This document shows positions 26,341-36,592 of a stretch of DNA of 64,000 bases, piece by piece; position 1 is the first letter of the stretch; each line of letters opens with the position of its first letter. Source of the DNA: Amanita rubescens (taxonomy: Eukaryota; Basidiomycota; Agaricomycetes; Agaricales; Amanitaceae); NCBI GenBank assembly GCA_015039365.1, contig WION01000292.1:1-64000 (forward strand), in the 5' to 3' direction. The translations under genes and the position numbers were made by a program. The notes below the pieces were generated by a model. It was not told the origin of the DNA, did no database searches, and was given only the letters and a program-made list of their open reading frames with translations.

Positions 26341-26690
26341 TAGTGGTAAAAGTCACAACCAAGTTCCTCTGCCTGCATCAGGTTTTGTTCACTCAAATCA
26401 TATTAGCTCATCATAACCTGTACAATATTAAGCGATCACGTATGCGCATTTTACGGCGACAGCTTCTATACTTAGTCCATGGCAAGTATTCTTTGGTACT
26501 GGCCACTGTTGCGCCCTCAGGTTCGAAAGTTCGGATCTGTGCCTCATCAGCACTTGGTTTTCGTACTCGGAACTGGAAAAATCGAGACTTACTTGTATAT
26601 GCATCAAAATGCGCATAAAACGACACAATCCGTTCAGGTAACCGACCTCAATTATACCCAACATTCATGCATCCATCTTCGCATTTCTTT
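26341..26690 (+). repeat. Dispersed repeat cluster, reference copy
   Basis: Three adjacent blocks recur elsewhere. 26341-26420 matches 46371-46455 in the same orientation; 26392-26495 matches 47990-48100 inverted; 26503-26685 matches 48633-48788 directly and more weakly 43505-43600. The copies differ by scattered substitutions and small gaps, so they are old. No protein is encoded. Terminal repeats or a target duplication could not be fixed by eye. Confidence 0.7.
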
Positions 26691-26742
26691 CTTCAATATA
26701 CCCGCATATAATCCAACCGTAACTTGGCCGGGAAGATCGTCG

Positions 26743-26985
26743 TCAGATAAACGGTTTGCCGCAAATTGTTTGCATGCGGAGGGTTACTCTAGTAGATCGC
26801 CCGCTACGATCACCTGGGTAAAACGTCTGCCTATTCTCCACGGACTCGTCCAACACGAAGAACACCAACTCCTGCTGCTCCTGCCCATCGAACGCTTTAC
26901 GCGCTTCAGCCATGTATTCGCCCCTGTAATTGGATTCCGTAGAAGGAGTAATGAATGCGGCACGACGAAAATTTTCGTAGTACCG
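26743..26985 (-). pseudogene. Orphan coding fragment
   Basis: A minus frame reads FRRAAFITPSTESNYRGEYM, then KAFDGQEQQELVFFVLDES and RMQTICGKPFI before a stop. It has protein-like composition but no start and no upstream exon that I can find, and it lies inside degenerate repeat DNA. Probably an exon left from a decayed gene; family not recognised. Confidence 0.3.
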
Positions 26986-27029
26986 GGATTGTTATGTTAC
27001 AGCGCGAGGAAGGAATTGTAGAGCAGATG

Positions 27030-28844
27030 CTCGTTGCATTGACGTGGAGGTTGTTAGCTTCTGTGGTACTTTAAGACATCATCAGAACGTGAGCCGTGCA
27101 GGTCCTCGTTATTACGTCTTTCCAGCCCGTCGAGGATGGCGTCATAACCTGGTAGCACAGGTGACAGGCCGAGAGGGGAATTGGGTTGGAAGTTGGGGAT
27201 GGGCAACCTTTGAGTCCGGTTGGGAGGGGGTGTGGTACCCGGCCATACGTGCGGGACCGGTGCTTGTTCTTTATGACGCGCGAAGGCGGCGAGTAAAGAG
27301 TCGCAGAGGAGAGGAATGGCATGCCCCGTTGCATTGACGTGGAGGTCTTAGCTTTTGTGATGATCTTGAGATAAGTGAAAGGCCGAGCATGGTGAAGAGT
27401 AGTAACCAAAAGGTGCGTCCGGGGGCGGGGGGAGAAGGGTGGATTGAGTTGGACTGGGCGAAGATGCGCAAGGGGGAGGATAGTCTGTAAAACGATAAGA
27501 TTATTGCAGTGGTCAGTGACGAAAGGCTTTGCGGGGCGGGAGGCAGAGCCTACATGATGAGTAAACGGGGTATTGCTTCGTCGAGAAACCTGACGGTGCC
27601 CCCACGTTTTACAAGGATTACATGTGATCGCGATAACGTCACGTTTACGGTAACCTTCTAGTATGCAATGTGCCCGGGTGAGTTCCGGTGTTTTTTTCTT
27701 TCCTCTGGTCGACTTGCTGATCCGTTTAGACCCATTTTGAGAACCGAGGGTTCGTTGTCCTCGCCGCCGCAAAGAAGAAGGGTGTGAATGGGCCACCACT
27801 CCAGATATCATGTTATTCTGCCTTCGATTCCACCTCTATGCCCAGCCCTGTTGTACTTTCCCAGCCATCCCAAGTATACACGTCTTCATGCCATCCACTC
27901 GGTCGGCGCCCACTATCGAAGGTAATTATGCATTATGGCTGAAACTTGGGTGAAAGTATCTGATCCTTCTCCAGAATTCGCGCTTGCAAATGAATATCAG
28001 CGACGCACTGCTCCTCGTTCATAGTCCTACGCTCTATCGTACGCTACTTCACGCCGTGTCCTTCGTTTGCTGTCTCAACTTCTTTTCTAAGTCTGAGATG
28101 CTGTAGCAGAAGCTGTTGAGGCGGGTGTATATGTCTGAGCATGAGTGTCACCAAACGGTACAGCTTTGAGGGTAAGCACCCAGTACCCAAAGATACGATT
28201 CGTTTGTATTATTCAGGAAGGAAACGTAATAAACGGTGATGGGGAATCGAGAGCGTGCCAACAGACGCCGGGCTGAGAGCAAACCTTCTATGTCACTTTT
28301 CTCGTGCTGTTACTACTACCCACGTATGTCCGGGGCTGCGATCCCTCTTATATGTTGACGTACGATATACATTCCTTCGTACGATTCGTGGCCATGTCCT
28401 TGCAATCCTTTCAAGTGGCGAGGGGTACGGATATGGATTATACTATACGCTGACTACGCCAAAAACACCCGGACTTTTTTGGGGCACGAATTTTGTATTC
28501 TATTCACCTAGCCTTATGCTCATCGTCCGGAATACCCGTTGTTGTCTCTGATGTCCGCCACAAGTCAAACGACCACTCACCAGTGGTTCTCAAGAAGTCA
28601 GGAAACCTCGTTTCATTGCAAAGGATGCCGACTCTGAGTGATTGCGATTTGTCCACAAGATTAAATCGATGGTCGCCTAACTAACTGCCACCGCGTCTCT
28701 CAAGTGTTTCCTGTATGTCCCTCCGCGGCTGCGTCTGTCCGTTCCATATCACTCCGTCCGTAACTAATCATCCCAGCCAGAAAAGGACTCTGGTCTGGAC
28801 AAACCCGCTTGATTCATGTCACTGCGTAGATCGGAGATCTGTAC
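27030..28844. repeat. Degenerate duplicated DNA
   Basis: About 1.8 kb without a convincing gene. 27330-27580 is a diverged copy of 43865-44215 (both contain TTGCAGTGGTCAGTG and GAGCCTACAT). 27030-27070 and 27330-27370 also resemble each other (GCATTGACGTGGAGGT). The minus strand of both copies retains hydrophobic stretches, so a membrane-protein gene may once have been here, but stops and shifts are frequent. Confidence 0.4.
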
Positions 28845-29164
28845 TTACTCTAGATAGGTATCTTCCACGATGGAAGTAACCTTGGGAGCTAAGGTCTTCA
28901 AAATCGACAAGGCCAAGTCATTGAAAGCACCTTGTTTTTCATGGTGATTAGTGGGTTACAGCGGCCAAAATTTCAATACATACCCCCCAAACCCGAAAAA
29001 CCGTGTTTTTCGGTGCTCCACTGGTGGGTGATCGTGCTGGCCTCGTCGCCAAGTGCGAGCAGCACGGCCGACCTGCACTCATCGTCCTTGAGCGAGACAA
29101 TGTATTCCCCGGTGAATCCGCCGGCGCCGGCCTTCTGGATTATAATCTCGGTGGGATGAGACAT
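28845..29164 (-). CDS. Stand-alone I9 (subtilisin propeptide-like) inhibitor, 88 aa
   Basis: Two exons, 28984-29164 and 28845-28930 (267 nt). The product contains GEYIVSLKDDE-type and THQWSTEKHGFSGLGGAF motifs, the signature of the I9 propeptide family, and ends VEDTYLE. Stand-alone I9 proteins such as Pleurotus POIA1 and yeast Pbi2 inhibit subtilisin-like proteases. Nearly the whole protein, its intron and its promoter match the first two exons of the subtilase at 31893-33945, in opposite orientation. Homology stops within the last three codons, where a GAG-TAA replaces the continuation into the protease. No signal peptide, so cytosolic. It could be a functional inhibitor or a truncated relic; the intact frame, splice sites and TATA element favour expression. 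Confidence 0.8.
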
Positions 29165-30133
29165 GTTGGATTAAAAGTTGTATGTTGTATTGAACGCTCG
29201 TAGGAAAGATAAGGGTTGGGTTGGACTGGGATGGGGCGGCAGGATTGCGAGCCTTTATAGTCACGGTGGGGCTTCCAGAGGAGTTGCTTATTAGGGCAAG
29301 GACATGAGATGAGATACTGTACATTTATCACGTGCCAAATCACTGCAAGAAAGGTCACATTGAACGAGAAAAAGAATTTAAGCAGGTAAAGGAAGACTCG
29401 TTCATGTAAGTATCTTCGAACGCATTCAAATTTGAACAGAAATGACGGTAGTACAACAAAGTTATGATTCAAATGCCCATAAACTGCTGGGGCGACCACC
29501 GCCGAAAACTGCTCCTCCTCCTCGTCTACATTGCGTGCTAGATTAGCCTCGACTCGGACTTGGAATTCAGGTGTGTGAAATCTTACGTTGTGCGTTGCGG
29601 TGCCCGCAACCTCCCCTAGCACATTTGTCACTGCGGGGGTCTGGCATAAATTTAGGGCATTTTCAGTCTATGGCGGTGTATATAGAACTGGGGCTGATAG
29701 TAGGTGCGGATATATGTGTGTCGGTGGAAGTGAACTGATAGGGGGATTTCCTCTTGTTAAATAGTAGATACTCACTACAATGATACCAGAATGAGCTTGC
29801 ACGGATTTCGGCTCCTCCCGTCACCGAGCTCAGCATAAAGTCAGAAGCGGCCACATCAGGATTCAATTTTCAATTGACTCAATTGCACCACTTCAGACGC
29901 AGGACCGCCATGACCGAGCCAGCGATACGGAATGTACCCTCAAACTTTAACTGCCAGTGACACAAAAAATGAATGGCAATTGCAGGCACACTGATCACGC
30001 TGTGTTGCCAGTATGGGAACTTTCGCGGAGTCATGAACAAGGCTAGTCCAAACCTAAGGCCTAATTACCCACTTATCGTAAAATATCAAAAGATGGCCCG
30101 TCAGGCCCAAGTGGGAATCAGCTATTGGTCATC
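28856..30133 (-). repeat. Inverted duplication, arm A
   Basis: Matches arm B at about 31228-32207 in reverse complement. Shared landmarks, moving outward from the hinge: the AAGATGGCCC...CAAGTGGGAATC block (30100-30130 against 31230-31262), CTAGTCCAAACCTAAGGCCTAATTA, a TCACCGAGCTCAGCATAAAGTC block (29821-29842), the TATA region, and both I9 exons. Arm A is longer, mainly because about 430 bp between 29330 and 29780 have no counterpart in arm B. Confidence 0.85.
29252..29262 (-). promoter_or_regulatory. TATA element of the I9 inhibitor gene
   Basis: Minus-strand GACTATAAAGG, about 90 bp upstream of the ATG; identical to the element before the subtilase gene at 31811-31821. Confidence 0.5.
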
Positions 30134-30480
30134 TTAGTGATGGCAAGTGCTTACCAGTGATATTAGATGGGAGACGGGTGAGAGGCGCAATGGATATCGC
30201 AGCGCGTATACAGCGGTCGATGGTAGTCACTGGTCGTGTCCTCGACGGTGGCTGATGGGAATGATGTTCCAGATGTTTTCGTCTTATTTATAATAAGCAG
30301 TTCAGAAATTAGTCAAAAAAATGTTCATTGCTGTTGCTGCCATGGGATACAAATGATGGTGCAGGCGATGAATACAAAGTAGTGGGGTAGCGATGCGAAA
30401 TCTTTGAAGGTGACTGATAGCCATTAAAGACTACGAAAAAAGTTCGAGAAGAGTTGTAGCCATGGAAAGACCTGGTTCCG

Positions 30481-31010
30481 TCAAGACAATAACAGCTGCA
30501 CCACGGGCAGCGTATTAAAGACTACAAAAACCGTTCGAGAAGAGTAGTAGCCATGGACAATGGTGGAAAGATCTGGTTCCGTCAAGACAACATGGGCTGC
30601 GCCACGGGCAGCGTCCGGGGCACCCTCGACAGCGATACCGACGTCGGCACGAGAGAGAGCTCGGGTATCGTTGGCACCGTCACCAGTCATAGCGCAAAGA
30701 TGACCGAGGCCTTGAAAACGCTTGACAATTTCGAAACCATTCGCATCAAGAATCATGTTGTCGAGAGTGTTGAATCTGCCGCCGGGGGCTGGACCTTCTT
30801 TCAAAGCTTTGGCGGCGTACATGCGATCTCCGAGACAGAGACGACGTCTCGTTTACTTCGCAATAGCTAACTGATCACCAGTGACCATGTGGACCTTGAC
30901 GCCAAGAGCAAGGTATCGTTGATCGTTTTCTTAGTATCCTCGCGAGGCGGGTCGAAGATAGAGAGCGAATGAGGCTTGTAGGGCCGGAGATGGACCGCGT
31001 GTGTTGACCT
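30481..31010 (-). pseudogene. Plasma-membrane H+-ATPase (Pma1-like P-type ATPase) fragment
   Basis: The minus strand reads FDPPREDTKKTIN, then in another frame VKVHMVTGDQLAIAK followed by a stop, then GDRMYAAKALKEGPAPGG, FEIVKRFQGLGHLCAMTGDG, ANDTRALSRADVGIAVEGA and AARGAAHVVLTEP. These are consecutive motifs of the nucleotide-binding and P domains of fungal Pma1. The segment between DANGF and EIVKR is deleted, a frameshift and a stop are present, and the N-terminal membrane part and C-terminus are absent. About 90 bp at the 3' end are partly duplicated in tandem (30425-30510 against 30515-30615). It lies at the hinge between the two arms of the inverted duplication. Confidence 0.9.
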
Positions 31011-31227
31011 CGGAGCAATGGAGGGATTGGGGAGCGATCGGAGCCGACGTCGTCAGTGGGAAAAGCGTTGTTTGGCAAAGTTACTTAGTCGGAAATGGCC
31101 GAAATTTGATGTTGGCCGAACCGACATCCTTTCCCGGGTCCCCGCGGTGCCATTCCCATTTTCACCATCTGACAGCCGCCGATGAGGTTTAGCTGAGTCA
31201 ATCGTCGCCATATGGAATCCTGTGGCA

Positions 31228-32207
31228 TGCTTCTGATTCCCACTTGGGGTCTGATGGGCCATCTTTTAATATTTTACGGTAACTTCACGTGGGTAATTTT
31301 AATTAGGCCTTAGGTTTGGACTAGCCTTGTTCATGACTCCGCGAAGAGGGGCTGAAAGTGAAGACGACTTTTATGAAAGGTGAAATGATCGAATTTCGAT
31401 AAGTTGTCAATTGAGATCCCTTATCCTTATTAACGGCTTTCCCACAGTAGCGACACAGCGTGATCAATCTTTACGACAACTTTCTCTCCATTGTGAGTGC
31501 GCCTGCGATTGCTATTCATTTTTTGTGTCACTGGGTGTTAAAGTTTGAGGGTATATTCCGTATTGCTGGCTTGGTCATGGCGGCCCTGTGTCTGAAGTGC
31601 TGCAAGCCTGCAATTGAAGCGATTGGAATCAAATCCTGACGCGGTCGCCTCTGACTTTATGCTGAGCTCGGTGACGGGAGGAGCAAAAGCCGTGCAATCT
31701 CGTCCAATGTGACCTCTCTGGCAGTGATTTGACGTGTGATGAATGTACAGTATCCGATCTCGTCTCGTGTCCTTGCCCTAACAATGCAACTCCTCTGGAA
31801 ACCCCACCGTGACTATAAAGGCTCGCACTATCCCAACCCAACTCTTATCTTTCCTACGAGCATTTGATCCAACATACAACTCGTAATCCAACATGTCTCG
31901 TCCCACTGAAATTATAATCCAGAAGGCCGGCGCCGGCGGATTCACCGGCGAATATATCGTCTCGCTCAAGGACGATGAGTCCAGGTCGGCCGTACTGGCC
32001 AAACTCGGCAACGAGGCCAGCACAGTCGCCCACCAGTGGAGCACCGAAAAACACGGTTTTTCGGGTTTGGGGGGTATGTATTGAAATTTTGGCCAATGTA
32101 ACCCGCTAATCGCCATGCAAAAACAAGGTGCTTTCAATGATTCGGCCCTGTCGATTTTGAAGACCTTAGCTCCCGAGGTTACTTCCATCGTAGAAGACAC
32201 CTTTTTG
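31228..32207 (+). repeat. Inverted duplication, arm B
   Basis: Partner of arm A at 28856-30133; the two arms are separated by about 1.1 kb. Arm B contains the promoter and the first two exons of the subtilase gene. The match ends inside exon 2, around the codons for VEDT(F/Y)L. Confidence 0.85.
31811..31821 (+). promoter_or_regulatory. TATA element of the subtilase gene
   Basis: GACTATAAAGG about 75-80 bp upstream of the ATG at 31893, conserved in the inverted copy at 29252-29262. Confidence 0.5.
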
Positions 32208-33945
32208 CAACCCGCCGCCATTGTCCAACAGTCCGTGGTATTTTACTCTGCGTCCTATCGGTGTTGACTTGTTTCAGGCAACCAATCAACTCAGCACCAT
32301 GGGGCCTTGAAAGGTTGAGCTCTGCTGCCGTCTTGGCAGAACGTAATCCAAAGTACAGTATTGATTTCAATTCTGACGCAGTCTATGAGAATCTGATATA
32401 CTTGTGTCCCACTAGTCTTCTCAATTTCGCGTACCGTTACAACGACCATGTTGCGTATGATGGGAATGTTGATATTTACGTCCTTGGTACGTGAGACACA
32501 TTCTGCCCGATCTCTTTAGCCTGCTCATATCCAAGTCGATACACCTGTAGACACTGGTCAGTTCACTCGCTGTGCAGTGTGCAATATAACTGTATGAATG
32601 GCACTAATTCGATCAGGTATTGACGCCGCCCATGTATGTCATCCACTCCCGAGTTGATGCGGGTGATTATCTGATTACGTGTGGTCAACAGCCGCAATTC
32701 AATGGCCGAGTTGTCCAGGACCCTAATACAAATTTTTCCACGGCACCAAATGAGTAACTAGCTATGAACTCTCTGCGCAAGTGCTCTAACTCACCATAAA
32801 TGCTTAGGCCCAGAGTTGGCGGCTGGCATGGAACTTGGGTCGCGTAAGGGCATCTTCTTCAATTTTCTCTTCTACCATCTCACATTGCATGACTATAGCT
32901 CGATTATAGGGAGCAATACGTACGGTGTGACTAAGGTGTGTGGTATTATAGATTGTTCCTACTCCATTATACAACCTGCTTTGCAGGCTCATCGACATCA
33001 AAGTCTTGCCGTAAGCATTCAAGGATAAATACCATTCTAGCTAACCATTTAAACTGAAAGTGGGGGCGCCATCTCAAGGCACGTTACTCATCTCACTTTT
33101 AGCACAAAAACGTACCCAAGACTCATTGACGATTCTCAGCATTAACGCTTTAGCATATGTTCGCGATAGGGCTGCTGATAGTGGGAATCCTAGCGTTGTC
33201 AACTATTCTGTCGGCCCTGTTGTAAACCCGGCCGCCGCCATTGACGTACATATTCGTGGAGAGCATACTGCTTTCGTCATGGTATGCTTACTTCCCAATC
33301 TGCTCTCGGAGACTGCTTGCGTATTTATACTTAGACCACTCGTGCCGGGATACATGTTGTTGTGCGTCACAGTCCTAGTTGCTCTGGGCATGTGCCAACT
33401 GTTTCATTTTATTTATTTGTTGCTAGGCTGCTGCGGGTAACGAAAGACAAGACGTCGACACCATAGCTAGCTGCCCTGCTCACGTCCCAAGTGTTATCAC
33501 TGTTGGCGCAACTGGGATCAATGATGGGATATGGATTGATGGCCCAAATGACGGTTCTAACTTCGGTGCTTCGGTTGATGTCTTTGCCCCTGGAGCACTT
33601 ATTACTGGTGCTCGGCCTGGCGCTGTAGGTGGCGTGCCCAACCGTACTACGGCTTCCGGCACATCTGGGGTACGTTGTCTTGGGCTACGGCTATTTTCTG
33701 ACAGGCACTTACATCTGATTCAGGCTGCTCCCCATGTTGCTGGCCTTGTTGCATACTTACTCAAGTTCGAAGGCCCTCGCACGCCACAAGAAATGAAGGA
33801 TCGGATTCGAGTTTTGGCGCGTCCCAACATTGTTAATCACGGTAAGCTGATGTTGTTGTTCTATGTGTGTTGGCTCATCGGTGTAATCACTGTCGTGGCA
33901 GGGATTGTTGACACCACCAGGGATTTGGCATCCAACGGCTTATGA
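31893..33945 (+). CDS. Subtilisin-like (S8, proteinase K-type) serine protease with I9 propeptide, 413 aa
   Basis: Fourteen exons: 31893-32073, 32128-32230, 32278-32486, 32551-32556, 32617-32633, 32692-32753, 32808-32843, 32899-32937, 32987-33010, 33061-33078, 33140-33281, 33427-33669, 33724-33841, 33902-33945 (1242 nt). Residues 1-95 are an I9 propeptide; the mature region begins near NSAPWGLERLS. The triad is DTGIDAAH (D165), WHGTWVAS (H200) and SGTSGAAPHVAG (S359), with the oxyanion Asn in AAGNE (N284). Two oddities: the usual GHGTH reads WHGTW, and the Met after the nucleophile (GTSM) is Gly. No signal peptide precedes the propeptide, unlike secreted proteinase K, so an intracellular or vacuolar role is likelier. 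Exon 4 is 6 nt, and intron 10 appears to be GC-AG. All junctions keep the frame. Confidence 0.85.
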
Positions 33946-34561
33946 TATGTTATCCATATCGACTGTGAAAGAATGCACCGTGTTCCATCATTGTAGTAAT
34001 AGGGAAATTCAAAATAGAATTTCGTGCTTGTTTTTTAATCAATTTCGAGTCTGTTTTCGCATATCGTATGCCGCCTATCGCATACGTGAAATACGCGGCC
34101 CATTTAACCTACAATAATCTGACATTCGGTGACCACTGCTGATCACTCCAGATACCCTTTCTGCGATCCTATCGTTCAACCATGCTCGACCAAAAATACC
34201 AGCTCGATATCCCCACCGTATGTCCCAGACGACTTTGGCGTAGGTGAGCACCTGACTCTATGCCCATTCTCCTCCTCGATACTCTCCGTCATTCATTCCG
34301 TCTATGAGTCACGCATCCCGCATGTTCAATAGGTGGTGTCTTTGAAACGTCTTGATGGTCAATTACTATTTCCGTGAGTGATTCTTTCTATATTCATTTA
34401 ACTTCTTGACCTGCGTAGTATCAATGGAATATACCTGAAAAAATAACAGTTGTATTCATGTATCGAAATGAGGGTCGTTGCCTGTGCTGGAAGTACGTAC
34501 ACAAACATTGTAAATTTACTATTGGAGCAGGGGGCAAAGGAATTTATCGATAAACCATTAT
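33946..34561. other. Convergent intergenic region
   Basis: About 615 bp between the 3' ends of two convergent genes. Frames are short and none resembles a known protein. Confidence 0.45.
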
Positions 34562-35704
34562 CTATGCCGGATGCGTCTCGTTCCACGACTTGCCGGTCAA
34601 CAACCCCGTAATCGTAGCGTTCATGGGCGGCACATCCGTTACCTCCACATTCTTATATCCCAGCACATCTGCCGCAAACCCAAACACATTCGCCAACGTC
34701 TTGTTCGCATCTCCCCTTCCCAAACTCCCCAATCCCCAGTTCAACTCAACAGTATGCAGCGTTGAGTAGTGCGTGTAGAACGTATTGTCCGTCGTACCCT
34801 TCAAATGCTTTGGGATCACCCCGCCAATCAAGCACGACCACACCTGGTTTCGCTTCTTCCCGCTCGCATTCTCGTCGAACGTGATCAGCACGAGCGCATC
34901 TTTCATAAACTCGGCGTTTTCCAATGTAGAATCAAGGAAATTGACAAGCCACGTCCCAGCGAACGATGCGTTGGTGTTATGTCCGTCGTTGGTAATGTTT
35001 GGCGTGTAGAACGAGTACGCGGGCATATTGTTCTTGACGATATCGTTCTTGAGATGGTCACCTGCAGGGGAGGGGGGGTCAGCTTGGTTTTGACTGGAAG
35101 CCACCGTTGCTCACCCGAAACCACGTTCGCGGACCTAGTCTGGTTCAACCCAATATTGTCGAAAATAATGGCTGGATTATGCTTCCTGACATACGCCCCT
35201 CCATATGCCGAATACCCGGTCCAACCAGGCGCAGGTATCTCCTCGTTGTACGACTTCCACTTCAATCCCTTCGCTTCCAACAAATCAAATATAGTCTTCT
35301 CATCTGCGGGTATGTCGTAGTAATCGTCGTTTGTGATGCCAAAATTGGTACCAGCTGAGGCAGCGACGTAGTTGGGCTCAGAGGGGTGCGTGATCCCGTT
35401 GTAGTTGGTGAGAAGGATTCCGTTCGCGGCGACGGATTGGTATTGGGGGAGGACAGCGCACGTCTCGTAGTCCTGTTGGGGTTGAGAAGGAGTCTGACGT
35501 TTGGAGAATGGAACGGACCTGGTTCTCGAGCCAGATTTGCATAAAGTACTTGAACACCTTCCCAGCAGGCGTGCCCGGTGCCTTGTGGTTATCATCCGCC
35601 GCCGCTGTCGCGTTGGGAAATGCGGAGATGATGACGGGGCTGCCCGTTTGGGCGTGGATAACAGTAGGAACAAATGAGAGGAGTGTGATAAGTCCCTTAT
35701 GCAT
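34562..35704 (-). CDS. Secreted acid phosphatase (phosphoesterase family), copy 1, 347 aa
   Basis: Resembles fungal PhoA-type acid phosphatases of the phosphoesterase family that also holds bacterial phospholipases C. Exons 35519-35704, 35115-35472 and 34562-35061 (1044 nt). The first 20 residues (MHKGLITLLSFVPTVIHAQ) are a signal peptide. Conserved blocks: MQIWLENQDY, TNYNGITHPSEPNYVA, NDDYYDIP, AYVRKHNPAIIFDNI, YTPNITNDGHNT, LITFDENA and KGTTDNTFYTHYSTL; the His and Asp residues in HPSEPN, DGH and FDEN are the likely metal/phosphate ligands. Several N-x-S/T sequons fit secretion. It stands head to head with a paralogue at 36593-37757, with 888 bp between starts. Intron 1 begins GTCCGT. Confidence 0.9.
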
Positions 35705-36542
35705 GGTGCGTAAGAATGGAGAAGGTGAAAAAGAACCCAAATTTATAATTTTGGGCTGTTAATAATTATTACGGAAGCGATGGACCTGACGCGATGTCGA
35801 AATGCTGATGGAACCATGTGCACGGGGTGATAAACGCTTTGCGTTCCTATTTTAGCTCAGAGGAGCGCATAGTTCGCAGATCTGATTCGGATGCTGAACC
35901 CACGTTCGCTCACTTCCCAGCCCTGCTTGTGGATTTGACAGGACGGGATACATGTGCTTCTGCGAATTTTGTAACTTGAAACTCGACCGGATGCAGTGCC
36001 TGTCTTCAGAGAGGTCATAGGACTACATCGCAGTGTAAGTTGAACGTTGGTCGGTCACTTGTCTGCTCCACAGGCAGAGGAAATGGTCACAGTCACGATC
36101 ACACTTTAGTTTTAAAGCGATGACGAGTCTTACTTCTCAGGTGTTTCGTTGTTTGACGTTCACGTATTTCTCAGCCAAATTGCAATGATAGCCATGAACT
36201 TGAAAGGTGGAAGAGTCACCGTCGCTTGGACAATCGTCCTACTACCGATGTAGTACTACGACCCTTAGAGGACGAATACAGGCACTGCATCCGGAAAATT
36301 CGCACAAGCACATGTATCCTGTTTTTTTAGGTCCGCGAGTGCATCTGCGTATACACGTGTTTGAGGTGGGGTAATATCCGAATCAGATCTGCGGTACCAG
36401 GCGCCCCACTGCGCCACGCAAATGGCAAAATCAGGAACACAGAAGTGTTGAACACCCCGCACGTTGTTCTATTGGAATTGACACCATGCGAAAATCGTGT
36501 CAGGTCCATAACTGCCACGGGGGAGGGTAACAAACATACAAG

Positions 36543-36551
36543 CTATAAAAG
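36543..36551 (+). promoter_or_regulatory. TATA element of acid phosphatase copy 2
   Basis: CTATAAAAG about 42-50 bp upstream of the ATG at 36593. A weaker TTATAAAT stands at a similar distance before copy 1. Confidence 0.45.
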
Positions 36552-36592
36552 TGGGCTTTTTGGCTTTGGATTTCTCTACATCCTCACGCACA

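Noticed and set aside
26479..27021. 180-codon plus-strand frame across repeat DNA
   Set aside because: It crosses repeat block boundaries and its right half is antisense to a more protein-like minus frame, so it is probably chance.
27071..27811. 246-codon minus-strand frame
   Set aside because: Composition is basic and Ser/Pro-rich without recognisable domains, and the same DNA in the diverged copy at 43.9-44.2 kb does not keep the frame.
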